Below are positions 10,310 to 25,300 of a stretch of DNA of 64,000 nucleotides, in pieces (the stretch's first letter is position 1; each line of letters starts with the position of its first letter). Made by a program: the position numbers and the translations under genes. The notes below the pieces were generated by a model that made no database searches, was not told the origin of the DNA, and saw nothing but the letters and a program-made list of their open reading frames with translations. Source of the DNA: Diadema setosum (lineage: Eukaryota; Echinodermata; Echinoidea; Diadematoida; Diadematidae); the NCBI GenBank assembly GCA_033980235.1, contig CM067069.1, positions 641,501 to 705,500 on the forward strand. The letters run 5' to 3'.

Positions 10310-13300
10310 ATGATGACGAGGATCACTGCTTGCTGCTGGGTGATGTTGGTTGTCTTGGCCGCAGGGCTGCCGGGACGAGACGGCAAGATTACGTGCATGG
10401 ATCCCAGTGGTAGCCCTGTAGACTGGTGAGTCAGGGAATTTCATACACATATTATATTAGGCTCTATTACTTGTTTGTTGCATCACAATGCAGTCGATCT
10501 TAACTTTGTCGTATCCACCGTATACATCACATGTGAAGTATAACTGAAGATATGCCATTATACAATTTCTTTAATTAGGGTATTCCACTTTTCATATGGA
10601 GCTCACTGTAATCAGGGGGTCTCACTTCCCTGCTGTAATCCTGTCCCCAATGTGAAGACCAGTGCGCAGCCGCACCCAAATCTCGTTATCACACACAAGC
10701 TGATCAGGGAGGTGGACCACCTCCCTGAGCTGATTGAATACATGCATTTAGTATGCTGGGAAGTCATGGACCACTTCCGCATCTATGGGTATTCCCCGCG
10801 CGCTTCCGTCAACTTTATTGCACGCCATCGCCTGCTGTATTTTACAATGGGCATGTACCAATCAGGGCTCCACACAAACTCTTTTTTCTATTTCGGACCA
10901 CTAAAATCCTTGAAATTTGACATTTTGGTGGGCCGAAAAAGAAATATAGTGGCCTGAAATAAAGAAGGGATACAAAGAAATTCAGTTTTCTTTCTTAATT
11001 TTGTATATGGCCTATATCGAAACTAAATTGTAATATTAGTGATGTAATCTATATCTGGGGTGTTTCATCAACGCTTGTCGGTGCCGACAACTGTCGGCAC
11101 TGACCAATTTCAGCAAAATCCTTGGTTTTGATTGGCTGAGATGCTCTGGTCACTGACTGTTACTATGGTGATTCAAGTTGTCAGCGCCGACAAACGTTGA
11201 TGAAACACCCCACTGTTTTGTCTCTTCGTATTTCATTTCGTATCACGATAATTATTTTGAAGTGCCTGTCTGTAGCGAACTTCAACAAATTCCGGCAGAT
11301 CAGAATTCTTTAGTAGGATATTTTGTTACCACATCACTTTCATGATTGTACTGTGGATTAATGTATTGGTTGATATTCTCTTTTGATATTATTTTTTCAT
11401 AAGGATCATAGACACTGGGAAGAAGAGAAGTAAAATGAAAAATTAATTGTTTCAGCACTCAGCAGATAATTCATACTGCAACCGTGACTAAAATTCCAGA
11501 ATGTTAACAAACTCCCTTACGCTACAATTATATAGCAGTTCAACACATAGGCAATCTTGATCTGCACTTAGAGTGTAAATTCAGATTGTTCTTATCTCTG
11601 AATATGCTTGAAATCGCTGAAAGCAATTTGATGATTCAGTTAAAAGAAAAACCTTACCCAGTTTCGAAACTAACTTATAAACTTCTTTGCAACCTACAAA
11701 ATCGACGGTAAAAACAGCTGAACATAAAACCATTACTGCAAATTTCCGGACTCCTATCCCAAGGGTGATTCGCGCTTCATTAGATCCCTGCGAACGTGAT
11801 TTCAACTGCTTCAAGTTTTCTCCAACTTCATAATGAAAAGTTGGAAAAAGAACATGTGCTTTATACAATATTTCTAACATCCCTTTATCTTTATCAATAA
11901 AACAGAGTTATTGGTACTTGGGTCAAAACACATGCTGACAAAGGCTAACATGAAGAAGTGTCAATTGAGAATTGGTAACAGTGTTATTAACTCTTCTGAA
12001 AAGGCACGCAATCTTGGTGTTGTTTTTGATAGTTCCATGTCCTTCAAATATCATGTTGCATATGTATCACAATCTGTAAGGTTCCAGTTGCGTAATCTTG
12101 GTTTTATTCGAAAATATCTCACTAAAACAGCCGCTGAACAGCTTATACATGCTCTTATTTCCTCTCGTATAGATTATTGTAACTCTTTGTTTTTCGGCAT
12201 GTCACAACAACAAATCAACGCTCTACAACGTCTTCAAAACTCTGCCGCAAGATTACTGACCTATAGTAGGAAAACTGCTCACATTACGCCAGTGTTATGT
12301 TCTCTCCATTGGCTTCCTGTTGAAAAGCGAATTATTTTCAAAATTGCTCTTCTTGTGTATCATGTAGTTCACTCAACTGCACCCGAGTATCTCCAGAATT
12401 CTTTATATTGTTATAACCCTCCTCGCAGACTTCGATCCTCTACTTCCTTTTCATTTCAGATACCTAAGGTTAAGCATTCATGGGGAACTCGTTCTTTCTC
12501 CCACATTGGACCAAAAGTTTGGAAAGATATCCCTGTCACTGTTCGCCAGTCATCCTCTGTGGAATCATTTAAATCATCCCTAAAAACATATCTGTTTAAT
12601 ATGTTGTAGGAAACAAAACAAAAATGAAGATGTCACATAATTCCTTTCCTCTCTCCCTTTCTCTTCTTTTTTTTTCTTTCTTTCTTCTCCTAACCTTAAG
12701 ACTAAAAGCGCCATGAGCATCTTTCGATGGACTGTTGCGCTATAAAAGTACACACTATTATTATTATCTAAAGCTGTGCCATATCATCGATCTTTTAAGG
12801 ACATGTTTAAGTCTAATTAAAGTCTGTTGTAGCCTTTTTAGCAGAGATGAGAGATATGTTACAATTTGCCTTGTGATTAAAAAAAAAAAACACTCATGGA
12901 GTAGCGCTCGATCAATACGTTCTCGACACTTGCCCGACTTTTCGAATATTCAACAATTAGACTCGAATTATGCCTATTTTCTCGATAAGTAGCTGATGCT
13001 TTAGTAGATTTTAAGGTCTCCGAAGTTGTTACCTGTCTTAGGAATTTTTGTGGCCCGACATCAATCTTTTAGTGGCCCGGACCACAGGGCCATCGTTATA
13101 ACGTCGAGCTATAATGTGTACTCAACTCGTTCTCTCTCAAAATTCAGGTTTGTTGTCTACAAGCTCCCCCGCGATTCAAAGAGCAGTGACCCGTTCATCA
13201 AAGAGGGCGTTGCTCACATGTACATGGATGTAAACAGCCAGTCTTTCTCGCGGTCTACGGTCTCCCTCAAAGACACCAACCAGGCTGTGGCCCGAACTCT

Positions 13301-16300
13301 ACAGCAAATTTACAAGAATCACAAAAGTCAGGTAACACTCTTCATTTAAGACTCTCCTAGTTTAAATTCAAGAATTACATCAAAGCAAACTTTGAACTTC
13401 GGGGTACACAATATAGGGCAGTGCATCTAATTCTATGCTATGTATGTATTGATTGTATATAATCTATACCGAAATCCTCGGGACTGAAAGATTTCTTTCG
13501 TTGTATCGAAATGTCAATTCAGTTCAATTCAATTCAATTCAATTCATTTATTTCATTCTCATGTTCTTTCCAACAAAACATAACATAAGGTAAATCAGAA
13601 AATCCATCATAAGCATGTATACAGTACAAGGTGCGAAGGATTAACGATATACAACAAACTAATAGAGATGAATCATGTACACATACGGGAAAATACAAAG
13701 TTATATTTTGAGGAGAAAAGAAAAAGAGAACTGAGAGGTCCACTAAAAAGCAATGTTTGCAGATTGTGGACCACTCAAGAATTTCTTCCGACAATACTTA
13801 CTTCACATACAATTACAAATACATTACTCACACACACACACACACACACACACAAACGATTTAGACAAAATGGAACAAACAACAGAGACACAACAACATG
13901 ACATGACTAAACTAAGGAGATACAATCGAACGGAATGGGACAAAAACAAAATTAATGTCATATGGAAGAAAGGGGAAGGAAGAGAGAGAGATAGAGAGAG
14001 AGAGAAATGAGAGAGGGGGGGGGGGGAGGGAAGGAGAGAAAAGAGAGAAAATGCCTACACGCTGAACAAGAGAAACGGAAGAGAGAGTTGATGAGGTGCT
14101 TCGAACAGCTGGTGACTGCACGCAGCTGTGTAAAAATTATGCAAATAACATGCCGTATTTCATTGCCTAAAAATGCCGTTTTTCACTGCGTAATGATGAA
14201 TTAAATAACCGATGATGACCCTCATGTTTGCTGTAACCTGTATAGGTAATGAAAATAAATATCTCAGCTAGAATTTAACAAAAAAGATTTCAAATTACGC
14301 TTAAAAATGTATAACGATGAAGAATTTTTTATTTCAGGACCTAATGAATTCCAAAATTTAGGGCCGATGTATAGAAATGTGTTCTGAGCCAATAAGGTTC
14401 TCAAAAGGGGTAAGTGAAACTCATTAGACCTCCTAGTAGGATAATCATGAAAAGATTGATTTCGTGGAAACATTGAATTAAAAATATTGGGAAGAGCATT
14501 TGTGTTATAATTGAACATGAACTGGCCCATTTGAAAAAAGAAACAAATCTTTAATTTTTCAAATCTTATATTCAATGAACAATGAATCTGAATGAGAACG
14601 TGGCGAAACCCCACAAATAATACGAAGTACTTTGTTTTGTAATAATAATAGTTTATCTAATAAAGTTTGATGGGCGCTACCCCATGCTAAAATTCCGTAA
14701 TTAAGATAAGGTAATATTAAAGAAAAATACAACGTTAAAAAAGACGACGATGGAATGTGAAACTTAAGTCTGTTGATAATACCAATATTTCGTGAAATTA
14801 TTTTACTTATGTTGATAATATGAGGCCTCCACGAAAGTTTATCATCCACTGTAATACCAAGGAATTTTATGTGGGATACACGTTCTAATTGAGTACCATC
14901 AAAAATAAGATCTGTGCTTAATGTTTCTATGGATTTACTAAAAAGCATATACTTAGTTTTCTGAAGATTAATTTCATTGTTGAATAACATGAAATTAAAT
15001 CCTCAGAAATGTGTTTTTATGACAATTTCTTTTATGAAGCAATCAATTCAACAAAGTTTGTGTATCAACGAAATTTTTTTGAAAGAAAAAAGCACTGTTA
15101 AGATTTTAGGGGTGTATTTTCAGCAGAATCTCAAATGGGATGCACATGTTTCTGAAATGGTGAAAAGATGCAATAGGAGATTGTTTATGTTACGCAAATT
15201 GAAACACTTTAACTTATCAATAGTTGATCTTATTACAGTGTATACAGGATATATCAGACCAATTCTAGAATATTGTGCCCCACTTTTTCATTCGAGTCTT
15301 ACAAAAAAACACACAGAGGTAATAGAAAAGATTCAAAAACGTGTATTGAAAATCATATTAGGTTGTAATTATGTTACATATGATATGGCCTTACAAGTGT
15401 GCAATTTATTATCTTTAAAAGAAAGGAGAAGGAAATTGTGTTTGGATTTTGCTCTGCAGTTAGAAAAGCACCCCAATCATTCATTGTGGTTACCGGATCA
15501 AAGAGATGTTAAAATACTACAAAATATTCTCAACTGCATTGTAAAACTGATCGGTTTAAGAAAAGTGCAATACCGTATTTTATTGATATACTGAATGATT
15601 ATTACTGCAATGACTCGTAGTAGAGTTTTTCTATTCTCAGTACTGTCCAATGTGTTGGTAAATTTATTTATATACAGTTATATGTATAGGAGTTTGCAGC
15701 GTGGTGGGTAGGGAAGACAAATGATACATTTGATTAGGAAATTTTTATGTATTTTATGTATGCTAGGAAACCCCACTTTTTCCATACTGCACTGCACTGT
15801 AATTTTATTACAATTATGTTATATTGTTAAAAGGCTGCGGTATTTTAAGGTATACCCGATTGTAAAGAGTGCAGTTTTTCTGTTGACAGCGGTAATGAGG
15901 CGATAAATTGTATTTTTGTAGTTTTTGGGATAGTTGTTAGACATTTACAAATGTACAATATATGTAGGTGGGCCTGTCTTTAAATGTGCACTTAGCACAG
16001 GTACACTGTATGGGCGTGTGTTGGGTGTGGTCTTGTGGACATGACGGTGCTTGTGTGTGTGTGTGAGTTAGGTATGTGTGTGTATGTGTATGTGTGTGTG
16101 TGTTTGTAGCTGCAATATGTGTGTGTGTGTTTTCCCTGTGTGTACGTATATGTATCTAAATGTATGCGCGTGAATGTGAGTGTGTACATACGTTGTATTG
16201 TGCATTGAGCATGTGCACTGTGTTTATGCTCATGCGCGTTTGTGCGTGTTGTACAGATATGCGATCTACACATCAATGTACAGTACTGTATGTGTGCATG

Positions 16301-19300
16301 TGTGTGTGTGTGTGTGTGTGAGAGAGAGCGAGAGAGAGAGAGTATGCCAGTGAGAAATGCTTTAGGCATGAGTGGGTAGAGAATGTGTGTACATTACGGG
16401 GGAGGGAGATAATCACCTCACCAACAAAACAATGTTACTGTAAGTATTTGTGGAATGTATAGTGTAGGTTGTTGACGCGTTTTTCCAACCACACTGCAAA
16501 CTCCTGTACTCCCTTTTGTAATCTGTAGAAGAGCTTACATTTTTTTTTCTTCTTCTTTCGACAATGAGTCGTGTAGCCCTGAGTGTTTCTTCCTTTTCCT
16601 TTTTTTTTCTGTGAAAAAAAAAAAATTAGCAGTGTACCGATACTGTTTATAAAATGTCCATTTATTTCTTTTTTCTTTTTGTATCTATATAACATTCTGT
16701 AGCGTTAAAAAAGTATTAGTTGTGTATACAGAATGTTTGAATGTAATGTATTTTTTTATATATTATGATTATGTTATTATTTCATCTGTTTTGCTGTATA
16801 ATCTCTGTATATCTGTGTAATTCGACTTTTAGTCGCCGACTCAGATTTTATTTGAATAAAGACCTTTTTAATCAATCATTAAGTGATAATTTATTAGCTC
16901 TTATCCACTGAGTCACTTTTTTCAATTCAGAGTTGACGGTGTCAATTAAAGTAACTGGGTCTTGATGGGAAAAGAAAACATTTGAGTCATCAGCAAAAAG
17001 TATAAATGAGAGTGTGTCAGATGACCTGCACAAATCATTGATGTAAACAATAAAAAGTAAAGGACCTAATATACTACCCTGAGGGACGCCACATTTAATA
17101 AATTTGAAACTTGAGTTATTCTCGTTCAGAGATAAATATTGCTTTCGGTTTTGCACGTAACTCCTGAACCACTCCAAGGCCTTCCCCTTTATGCCATAAT
17201 GTGACAATTTATGAAATAAAATGTCATGATTAATTGTATCGAAGGCCTTGGAGAAGTCCAGGAAGATACCAACAAGATGTGAATGACTATCTATTGTATG
17301 CGCGGCATTATCAATAAACTTCAATGAGCGTGAATAGTGCTGTGTTTCCGACGAAACCCAAACTGAGAGTTTACAAAAACATTATGAGAGTTAAGAAAAT
17401 TAATTGTTCTTTTAAATATTAATTTTTCTAAAATTTTAGATAAGGATGAAAGTAAAGAAATGGATCTATAATTGCTTACATCAAGATCATCTCCTTTTTT
17501 AAATAAAGGGACAACCTTAGCAATTTTCATTTGATCAGGAAAAACACCATATAACATAGATTTATTGAAAATAATATTATGTACAAGTGGGTCCACAATT
17601 GAAGATATAATACCCTTTAAAATGAAATTACTTATGTCATCATAACCCGCACTGCGTTTGTTATTCATTCCAGTAACAATATCCATTATTTCATGTTTCA
17701 TAGTTGGAACGAAAAAAAAAATAGAACTAGAATTAGATTCACCTAAAAAATGTGAAAAATGTGTATTAGACGGTGGTACTTCTTTCGCCAAATTCTCTCC
17801 AATCATTGAAAAATAAGAAATAAAAATATTTGCCATATCACCAGAATCTTCAAAAATTTTATCATCAAATCGAATTTTTGTAATACTTTATTTCTTTTTT
17901 TTATACATTCATGACCTGTTTCAATACCTTCCATGTATTCTTCATATCATGTTTATATTTTTTAACTGAATCACATAATATTTCCTCTTTTCAAATCGTA
18001 TAACTTTAGTTCAAACATTTTTATACGATGTATATTTCCTTTTTGACTCTTCAGTTTGTTTCATTTTAAATCTATAATATAACCTATTTTTCCTATTCAC
18101 AGAACGCAAAAGGGATTTAGAAATCCATGGAAGCTTAGCATAGGGGATTTTTTATAATTAACTAACTTATCTTTTATTTTGGGAATATATTCATCTGAAT
18201 TTCTATTATTTATTTCTAAAATATTATCACATCATACATTAACATCATCATTGTCACAAACACCAGACCAATCAACTCTTTCTAAGCTGGCACCAAGGCT
18301 AGCTAAATTTTCTGGTGTGGCTCTTCGTCTAGTTGAAGGAACATGACACTTATTAACCGCATGCTTAAGATTAAACCAAGCCATAACTGAGAAATGATCA
18401 GTCATATCGGATAAAATTATAGAAGAATCTAAAAATTGTAATAAATTACCAAAAATATTATCAAGGAGGGTGGCGGAATGATTTGTAACACGTGTGGGTT
18501 TCGAGATTAAAGGCAAAAATGAGGCTGATAAAAGTATTTCAAGAAACTCTTTTTTTATCAAATCAATATTAAAATCACCCATTACAAAAATATTCTTATT
18601 AACAAAAAGGGGACTCTTTAACACATTTGTAATACAATTCAAAAAATCATTAGGATTAGAACTAGGGGGTCTGTAAACAATACCAATTATAATATTCTTA
18701 CTTTGTGGAACAGATATTTCCACAAATAAAGATTCTATAATATCATTCATTGAATTTAACTCATCGCAAACGTTGTAATCAAATTCATGAGACAAATAAA
18801 ACGCTACCCCACCACCCGTCCTATTCAATCTATTATTAACAATTAAATTATAACCATTTATTGCATACGGTAAATTAATATTAGACGATAACCATGTCTC
18901 AGTTAAACCTATAACTGAAATTTGTTGTTTATTTTGATTATCTAATAATATATGTAATTCATCAAAGTGCTTATTGATACTCCTGACGTTTAAATGTAAC
19001 ATAGAAAAAACATTTCCAGAAAATTTTTTCACGATACCTTTAAACTGATCAACTGTAACATACTTAGAAGAAATTTGGGCCGGATCATATTCAAAATCAA
19101 AATCATATAAATCTTGTGAAGACGAATTAACATTATTGGCAAAACAATTATCAATAAAAGCAGATGAATGTGAATTATTCCGACTTGATTCTGTAGGGGA
19201 GTGTCTAAACAAATCAAAGAGTTCATCATCATCATCATCAATGGAATCAAATGCTAGGTTGGGTCTATTAGCCATAATGAAAAGCAGAATCTACATAACG

Positions 19301-22300
19301 GCACATCAATTGGTGAGGTTGCAAAAGAAAGACATATTCTGGCATAAGTTAAGCACAAGCAATTCCGAGTTCAAGGAGAGTACAGCGAGTAGGCAAACAC
19401 AAATAAAAAAAGAATTCTGACGACATAAACAATGAACATAGAACACATAAACAGACTTGAATAAGTGTATGAAAAAACATTAATTTTCATCACAAAGCAT
19501 AATATGTCTGCGTTGCAGGTCTCATAAATTAATCTTCTTGTTTTTCTACATGGGACATTGGCTATCCTCTTGACAAAAATATTGATGTAATCAAGGTGTC
19601 GATAAAAATTATTAATGGCAAACAGATATTGCAGAATGTTGTTTTTTTTTAAAATCAAAAATCAAGATACACATGAAAACGAGCTATAGCTTATCATGCC
19701 AAGTGGATGAGTAATAAACAGATTAAAGCTTTCACGCAATCAATCCATTTTGGGAGAAAAATATACAAAGAAAGTGTATATTATTTGTGTTGAACAAAAG
19801 GAGCGACAATGTGGAGGCCACAAAGAAAAAAAAAATTATATATATATATAAAATCGCACATTATCAACTCAATATCAGAACAAGTTTACACGACTTTACA
19901 AGTCGTCATATACAGCCGAACAGCAAAGTATGTAAAGATATATAGATGATTGTTTTCGGGCCAGAATTTTTACTTCGTAACTGGTATAAACGAGACCTTC
20001 GTTATAACTATGGAAGTGCACTTTATTTGTCTTTAGTTTATTATATTCTTCTTCTTCGGGATACTCCTCAACGTTCCGTCTGGAACCAAACGAGGAGGAA
20101 AGGGGGAGTGCGCGATATTACTCTGTTAGTCCTTGTAGCTTGAGTCTTGGTTGCGGAAGAAAATGGTTGCTTGAAGTTTAAAAGTGTCGTTATTGACTGT
20201 GTTCTGAATATCCGGTGGTAATGAGTTCCAGTCCTTGATGGTACGTGGAATACAGGAGTGTTTGAAACAGTTGGTGCGGTTGGAGTATGGAATGAAAGAG
20301 TTTCCTGAGGTACGTCTGGTGGCTCGTGTAGCTGGACGTATAGGTAGTCCAACACCGGCAGGGTCATTTATTTTCACATGCTTGTAGGCCCTACTTGTAG
20401 TTACTATATAATAATTGTGTATAATTTCGAAATAGGAAAATAATGAAAATTAAATGAGAAGAAACACTAATTAATAACCACACACACAAAAAAAAATAAT
20501 AACTTGTTTTACACTATCCGGAAGCACAAATATTCAAGAGAAATTTAAAGAAAGAGGAGAAATACATCATATTGTATGACAACTTTTTTTTTTTAATTTG
20601 TTAATCTCATGATTTAAAGTGCATGCAAGTGAAGCCTATTTTTAATTATTCACAATAAGCGTGGCAATGTCCCCCCCCCCCCCCCATTGCTGTGATATGA
20701 TTTACACGTGTAGTTGTAAATCGTTGCAGCTAGGCTTCAATTCCCGTTCCGTCGCCAAAATATTTAAGGGTCGGAAAATTGGCCAATGGCAAGATTTTTT
20801 CCCCTTCTCAAACCCAAATGAAAGAGGAAATCATCTATAAATGTGTGCAATTAAGATACAAATAAGCTCTTGCCAAAATAAAAGGGAAACAGAAAGATTA
20901 AATGCAAAGAATTGAATTTCGTTTTACGAGCCATGGACCCATAAAAGCAAAACAAACAAACCTGTAACAGGTACCAAAATCAGTAAAGCAATATTATTGA
21001 CGATTAAAGCAATAGCAATGACCCAACCAGCGGATCAAGCGCATGTGTGGTAACAATACGGAATCAAGAAAGCCCCAAAATGAACGGATCACAGGACTAT
21101 GAATATGGATTTTGAGCAAGTTAAAAAAAAAAACAAAAACAACACCATTGTGTGAGACCTGAGCTTCTTGTTTAACTTCATCATGTTCATTTTTAATTCC
21201 CTATATCATCTGAGTTTTCCTCTCCATTGTCTTCTTCTCTCTCTTTCTTTTCCATAGGAAGTTGTGTACGTAATGTACAATGACGAGTTTCCTAATGGAA
21301 CAAAGAATTTTGATGGAGGTCACACCAAAGGTAAAGAACAAAACAAAACAAAACAAAACAAAACAAGCATTGGACAGTCGTATTTTGTGTTTGAAATTCA
21401 CTTTGGATAGATTATGGTGGAAAAGTGAACCAGGCAATAAAGAATCTCTCGCTCTGGACTCAATGCGTGCAGAAAAGTTCCCATTGTGAAATAGTTGCAA
21501 TGATTTAGTTTTGTACCTTACTGAACGTCGCCTGAATGAATCAAAACTTACATTAATTGATTGTAAAATAGTCACTGGTCAAAATGATAGGGATAATACG
21601 CAACACAAACACGTGAATTTTCCGGAGAATTGGTTAAGGCCAGGACAAAATGTCCTTTCCATCCATTGGGCAGAAACTCATTTTTGCTTCAGTTTGTTTA
21701 AATAACTAAACTATGATCACGCAAAAAAAAAAAAAAAAAAAAGGTGAAAATCTCACATAGTCTGGTCAATGCAAAATGTCCTTTCCGTGTCATTATTGCT
21801 TCAGTTTGTTAATTAAACTACAATCACGCGAAAAATTTTGAAAATCACTTCTTCCTCGAATTATACCAGGTAAGAATTTAAAACCATCCATACAGTCAAG
21901 TTCTTCTGCTGGACTTAACGAGTAGCTTTGATATTGTACACACACTTTCGTAGGGTATTGCAACATTCCGTCTGTTGTCTCTGAATAATTTTACAGGTGA
22001 TGTTGCTTTCGACCAGGAATCGGGATTCTGGTTGATTCACAGTGTCCCGAAATTCCCGAATAGCTCTGATCAGAGTTACGTGTGGCCATCTAACGCCGAG
22101 TCATATGGCCAGTCCATGCTGTGTATCTCTATGAAGACTTCAGAGTTCGTCAAAGTTGGTAATGTGAAAGTTTTTAATCACTTCACCATCGCTGCTACAC
22201 TGTATTGTTGGGTGGGTGTGGTGTAATGATAAACCACCACCAACACCATCAACTGTTTCATTTCATTAAGATTTTCACTTCTTCTTCTTCTTCTAAGTTT

Positions 22301-25300
22301 CCTTTCCCGTTCACCTCCTATACCTCCTCGTATACTCTCCCTTACCCTATATAGGTCCCATTTATCCTCTTCATCTTAAATCTCTCTGCTTCCTGAAAAT
22401 TAATAAATTAATATTTTTTTTCGCTATGTACTGCAGTCTCCTTATGAATATCCTAATACCATGACTAGCATTGTTACGTAAATTTGCTTTTACATACTAC
22501 TGTAGAATATACTAAAATACTAGCTTCTTTGTAACTTGAGTGACTATAACTCTGTAATCTTGTATCTGTTTTGCAGTATTGAATACATGTAATACAGTTT
22601 TTCAAGATCGAAGTGTTGTAGCATGAATAAAATCATCGCTTATATTCTTCTTTCTTCAATAAAGTACAGCCCAAGGAGAAATGGTAAGGTGTTATGAATG
22701 AGAGTAACATTGACAATTACAACACCAGAGAATACCCTCAATAAACAAGTCATTAACATCACAAGCTTATTCTAATTCATTGTATGTGCCATACAAGAAA
22801 TATGTCATCTGAGCACATGATCCGGTCTTCAATCAAAATTGATCCGCTTTTAATGTGAAGAATTGCATAAATATAAAAAAAGCAAACAGTGCAAAATGGT
22901 ACAATATCATTTCTCCTAATACATGTACTGCGAACCTTAGGAGCATTTAACATTTTAGCAGCACTCGATGTAAGTCGTCCAGATAGATAAGACGTGTGAA
23001 GGAGTCTCAAAACTCGGTAAATCGACGGGTGTAAGACAAAAAGATAAGTTGTCTTGAGTAGTATGGGAATGATTATAGAGACGGGTTGGTAACTGGAAGG
23101 GGAGATACCTAATTATGGGAACCTGTCAAGTCGACATGACAGAACTATAACAGACTGTGTGAGGAAAAATGTTAGAACTCGACCCAGGGATATGTTGACC
23201 TGTAGACATAACTATAGGACGATAAGATTAGGAGATAGGAACTCCACTAGTCTTGTTTGTGACGAAAAGACAAAAAAAAAATCTTTGTAAAATAACCTAG
23301 CCGATTTCCACCAGCTCCTCTGCACTCTGTACAGTATAGCCAAAGTTAATCATTTACCATCTCTCTTTTACTCTTTGTATTACTGACAGGTCGCCAGCTT
23401 TGGTACAACAACCCATGGGTGTACGACGCCAACATTCCGCAATCTTTCCGCGCTCAATTTGACGACCTTGTATCGGTCATGGAGGGGCAGCACGTGGAAA
23501 GCGCTCCTTGGAACAATTCGGTTGATTTGACCTCTGTCAATGGACAGGACTTCACCAGCTATGCCAAGTTCATCAAGTTCAATGAAGGTGAAACAATGAT
23601 TTCCATGGTGGTAATATAATTACAAAAAAGATGACTATAATGACGCTGGCAATGATGCAGTGATAATTGTACTGACTGGCGCCACCCTGCATGCTCCTCC
23701 TCCTCCTCCTCCTGCTCCTCCTCCTCCTCCTCCTGCTCCTCCTCTTCTTCTTCTTCTTCTTCTTCTTCTTCCCGTACTGTGCGGAACCTCCTGAGAGTAT
23801 ACTCGCACACTTGGTGGGCTCTCCCACGTGACAGACACGAGACTTGAAGCGTAAAAGTGCACAAAGATACATATTTCTTTAAAAAATGGTACAAGTTACA
23901 AACATTCTGTTCTGCCCTGGGTGGCTAGTTGAAGGTTTCATCTTTGACCTTTAATTTGAAGGTGTCAAGTGAAGTTGAGTTCACTACGTCTTGAGGCAGG
24001 TGGTTCCACAGGCGGATGGTGTCTGGGAAGAACATCCCTCTTAGGAGTGATGTGCGGGTTCTGGGGATGATAAACCTCTTGTCGTGTCCTCTAGTTTGTT
24101 CAAACAAGATATCCCAAGAAGATTGCCCCAGTAGGGTGAACAAGAAATTGATAGATGTAAGATAAAGAGTTCTCTAGACACATCCAAAAGTTGCATTTAC
24201 CTATGACAGTTTCGACGACGGGCTGTCATCTTCCTCGAACGATGGCTAATTTGCAATTGATGATTTGGCTCCAATCAGCAATCACCCAGGTGTGACATCC
24301 GAGTGATAGCACCATCATACATACAACTTTTGGATGTGTCCAGAGAACTCTTTATCTCTATCTATCAACCATCCTTTATGAACTTATTTAGCCAAGAAAT
24401 TGATAGGTTAATCATATTAATAGATAGATAATGATTAACCCAATGGCTACTGAAATGATAAAAATAAATAACTGTTCAATAACACAGCAGTGAAAAGGAA
24501 ATAGGCTCATCTATTATGATAAAATTCAAGCAACAACTGCATTTGGGGAAGGAATGATAGTTCCCGAGCGAGTTGTTTATGATGAAAAACAACATAATGA
24601 TGATGATGATGATAAGATACACGTCTTCATGTTCAAGTATTTGTAAGCAGTGATGAAAAGTTTGCTGATACATGTAGTTCTTAGAATAAGCTAGAAAAGT
24701 TCATAAGTAAAAAGATAGGCCTAAGGGCTGCAGTAGTTGAGATGAACAAGACTAAAGAGAGACGAACTGGAGTAGTGGTGATGGTGATAATGATGGTACA
24801 AGTATTGGAAGTGATGGTAATGAGTGGTCATGATGATAAACATATTACATTTGTGATATGCGAACCAAAAATGTTATATTTAGTTTTTGGGATAGCAGAA
24901 GTTGACAGCTACTTGGACGAAAATAAAATTGACAACAGATATGGCTGTGATAGCAATAATGATAATCATTATCATTAATGATGACACGATGATTGAAAAT
25001 TTGACGATGTCAACAAATCAAATTAAAAGTGACCAGAGAGTTATTTCATTTTTCCACTAATACATAAATGAAATTAACATAGGCATGGACGATCGGTGGG
25101 CCAATACTAATAGTTCACAATGTGATCACACACACTCTTTTCTCCAGCCTCGGTTCACCAGTTTTGCAGGTTTCTTTTTTCAGCATAGGACCAACTGTTG
25201 CACAGTGTGTGTGTGTGTGTGTGGGGGGGGGGTGTGTTTAAAAAATAACCAAATACCTGACATGTATTTTTCTAGAATCAAATACTAGTAAAAAGTTATA

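Larger units (their letters stand above)
13510..19290 (-). mobile_element. Degenerate non-LTR retrotransposon (endonuclease + reverse transcriptase), antisense in DNase II intron 2
   Basis: Minus strand, in order: an APE-type endonuclease frame (19275-18232; HLNVRSINKHFDEL, GLTETWLS, GIVYRPPSSN, VMGDFNID, SDMTDHFSV) cut by a premature TGA; a reverse transcriptase part (17836-17321; VVPLFKKGD, NYRSISLLS); then a shifted frame (17324-16872; FLDFSKAFDTINH, GVPQGSILGPLLF, ILFADDSNVFF). The C-terminal part resumes at 14990-14264 (MLFSKSIETL, LGITVDDKLSWRPHI, LPYLNYGILAWG, FWNSLGPEIKNSS) beyond an inserted second LINE. The 3' end has a (GAATT)n tail at ~13520-13550. The stop, the frameshifts and the insertion make it inactive. 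Confidence 0.85.

Noticed and set aside
10652..10957. 101-codon frame in DNase II intron 1
   Set aside because: Starts and ends within intronic sequence with no match to the DNase II exons; a related 'agtggcccg' text near 13070 suggests repeat sequence.
18494..18676. Plus-strand frame of 60 codons
   Set aside because: Antisense shadow of the LINE endonuclease on the minus strand.
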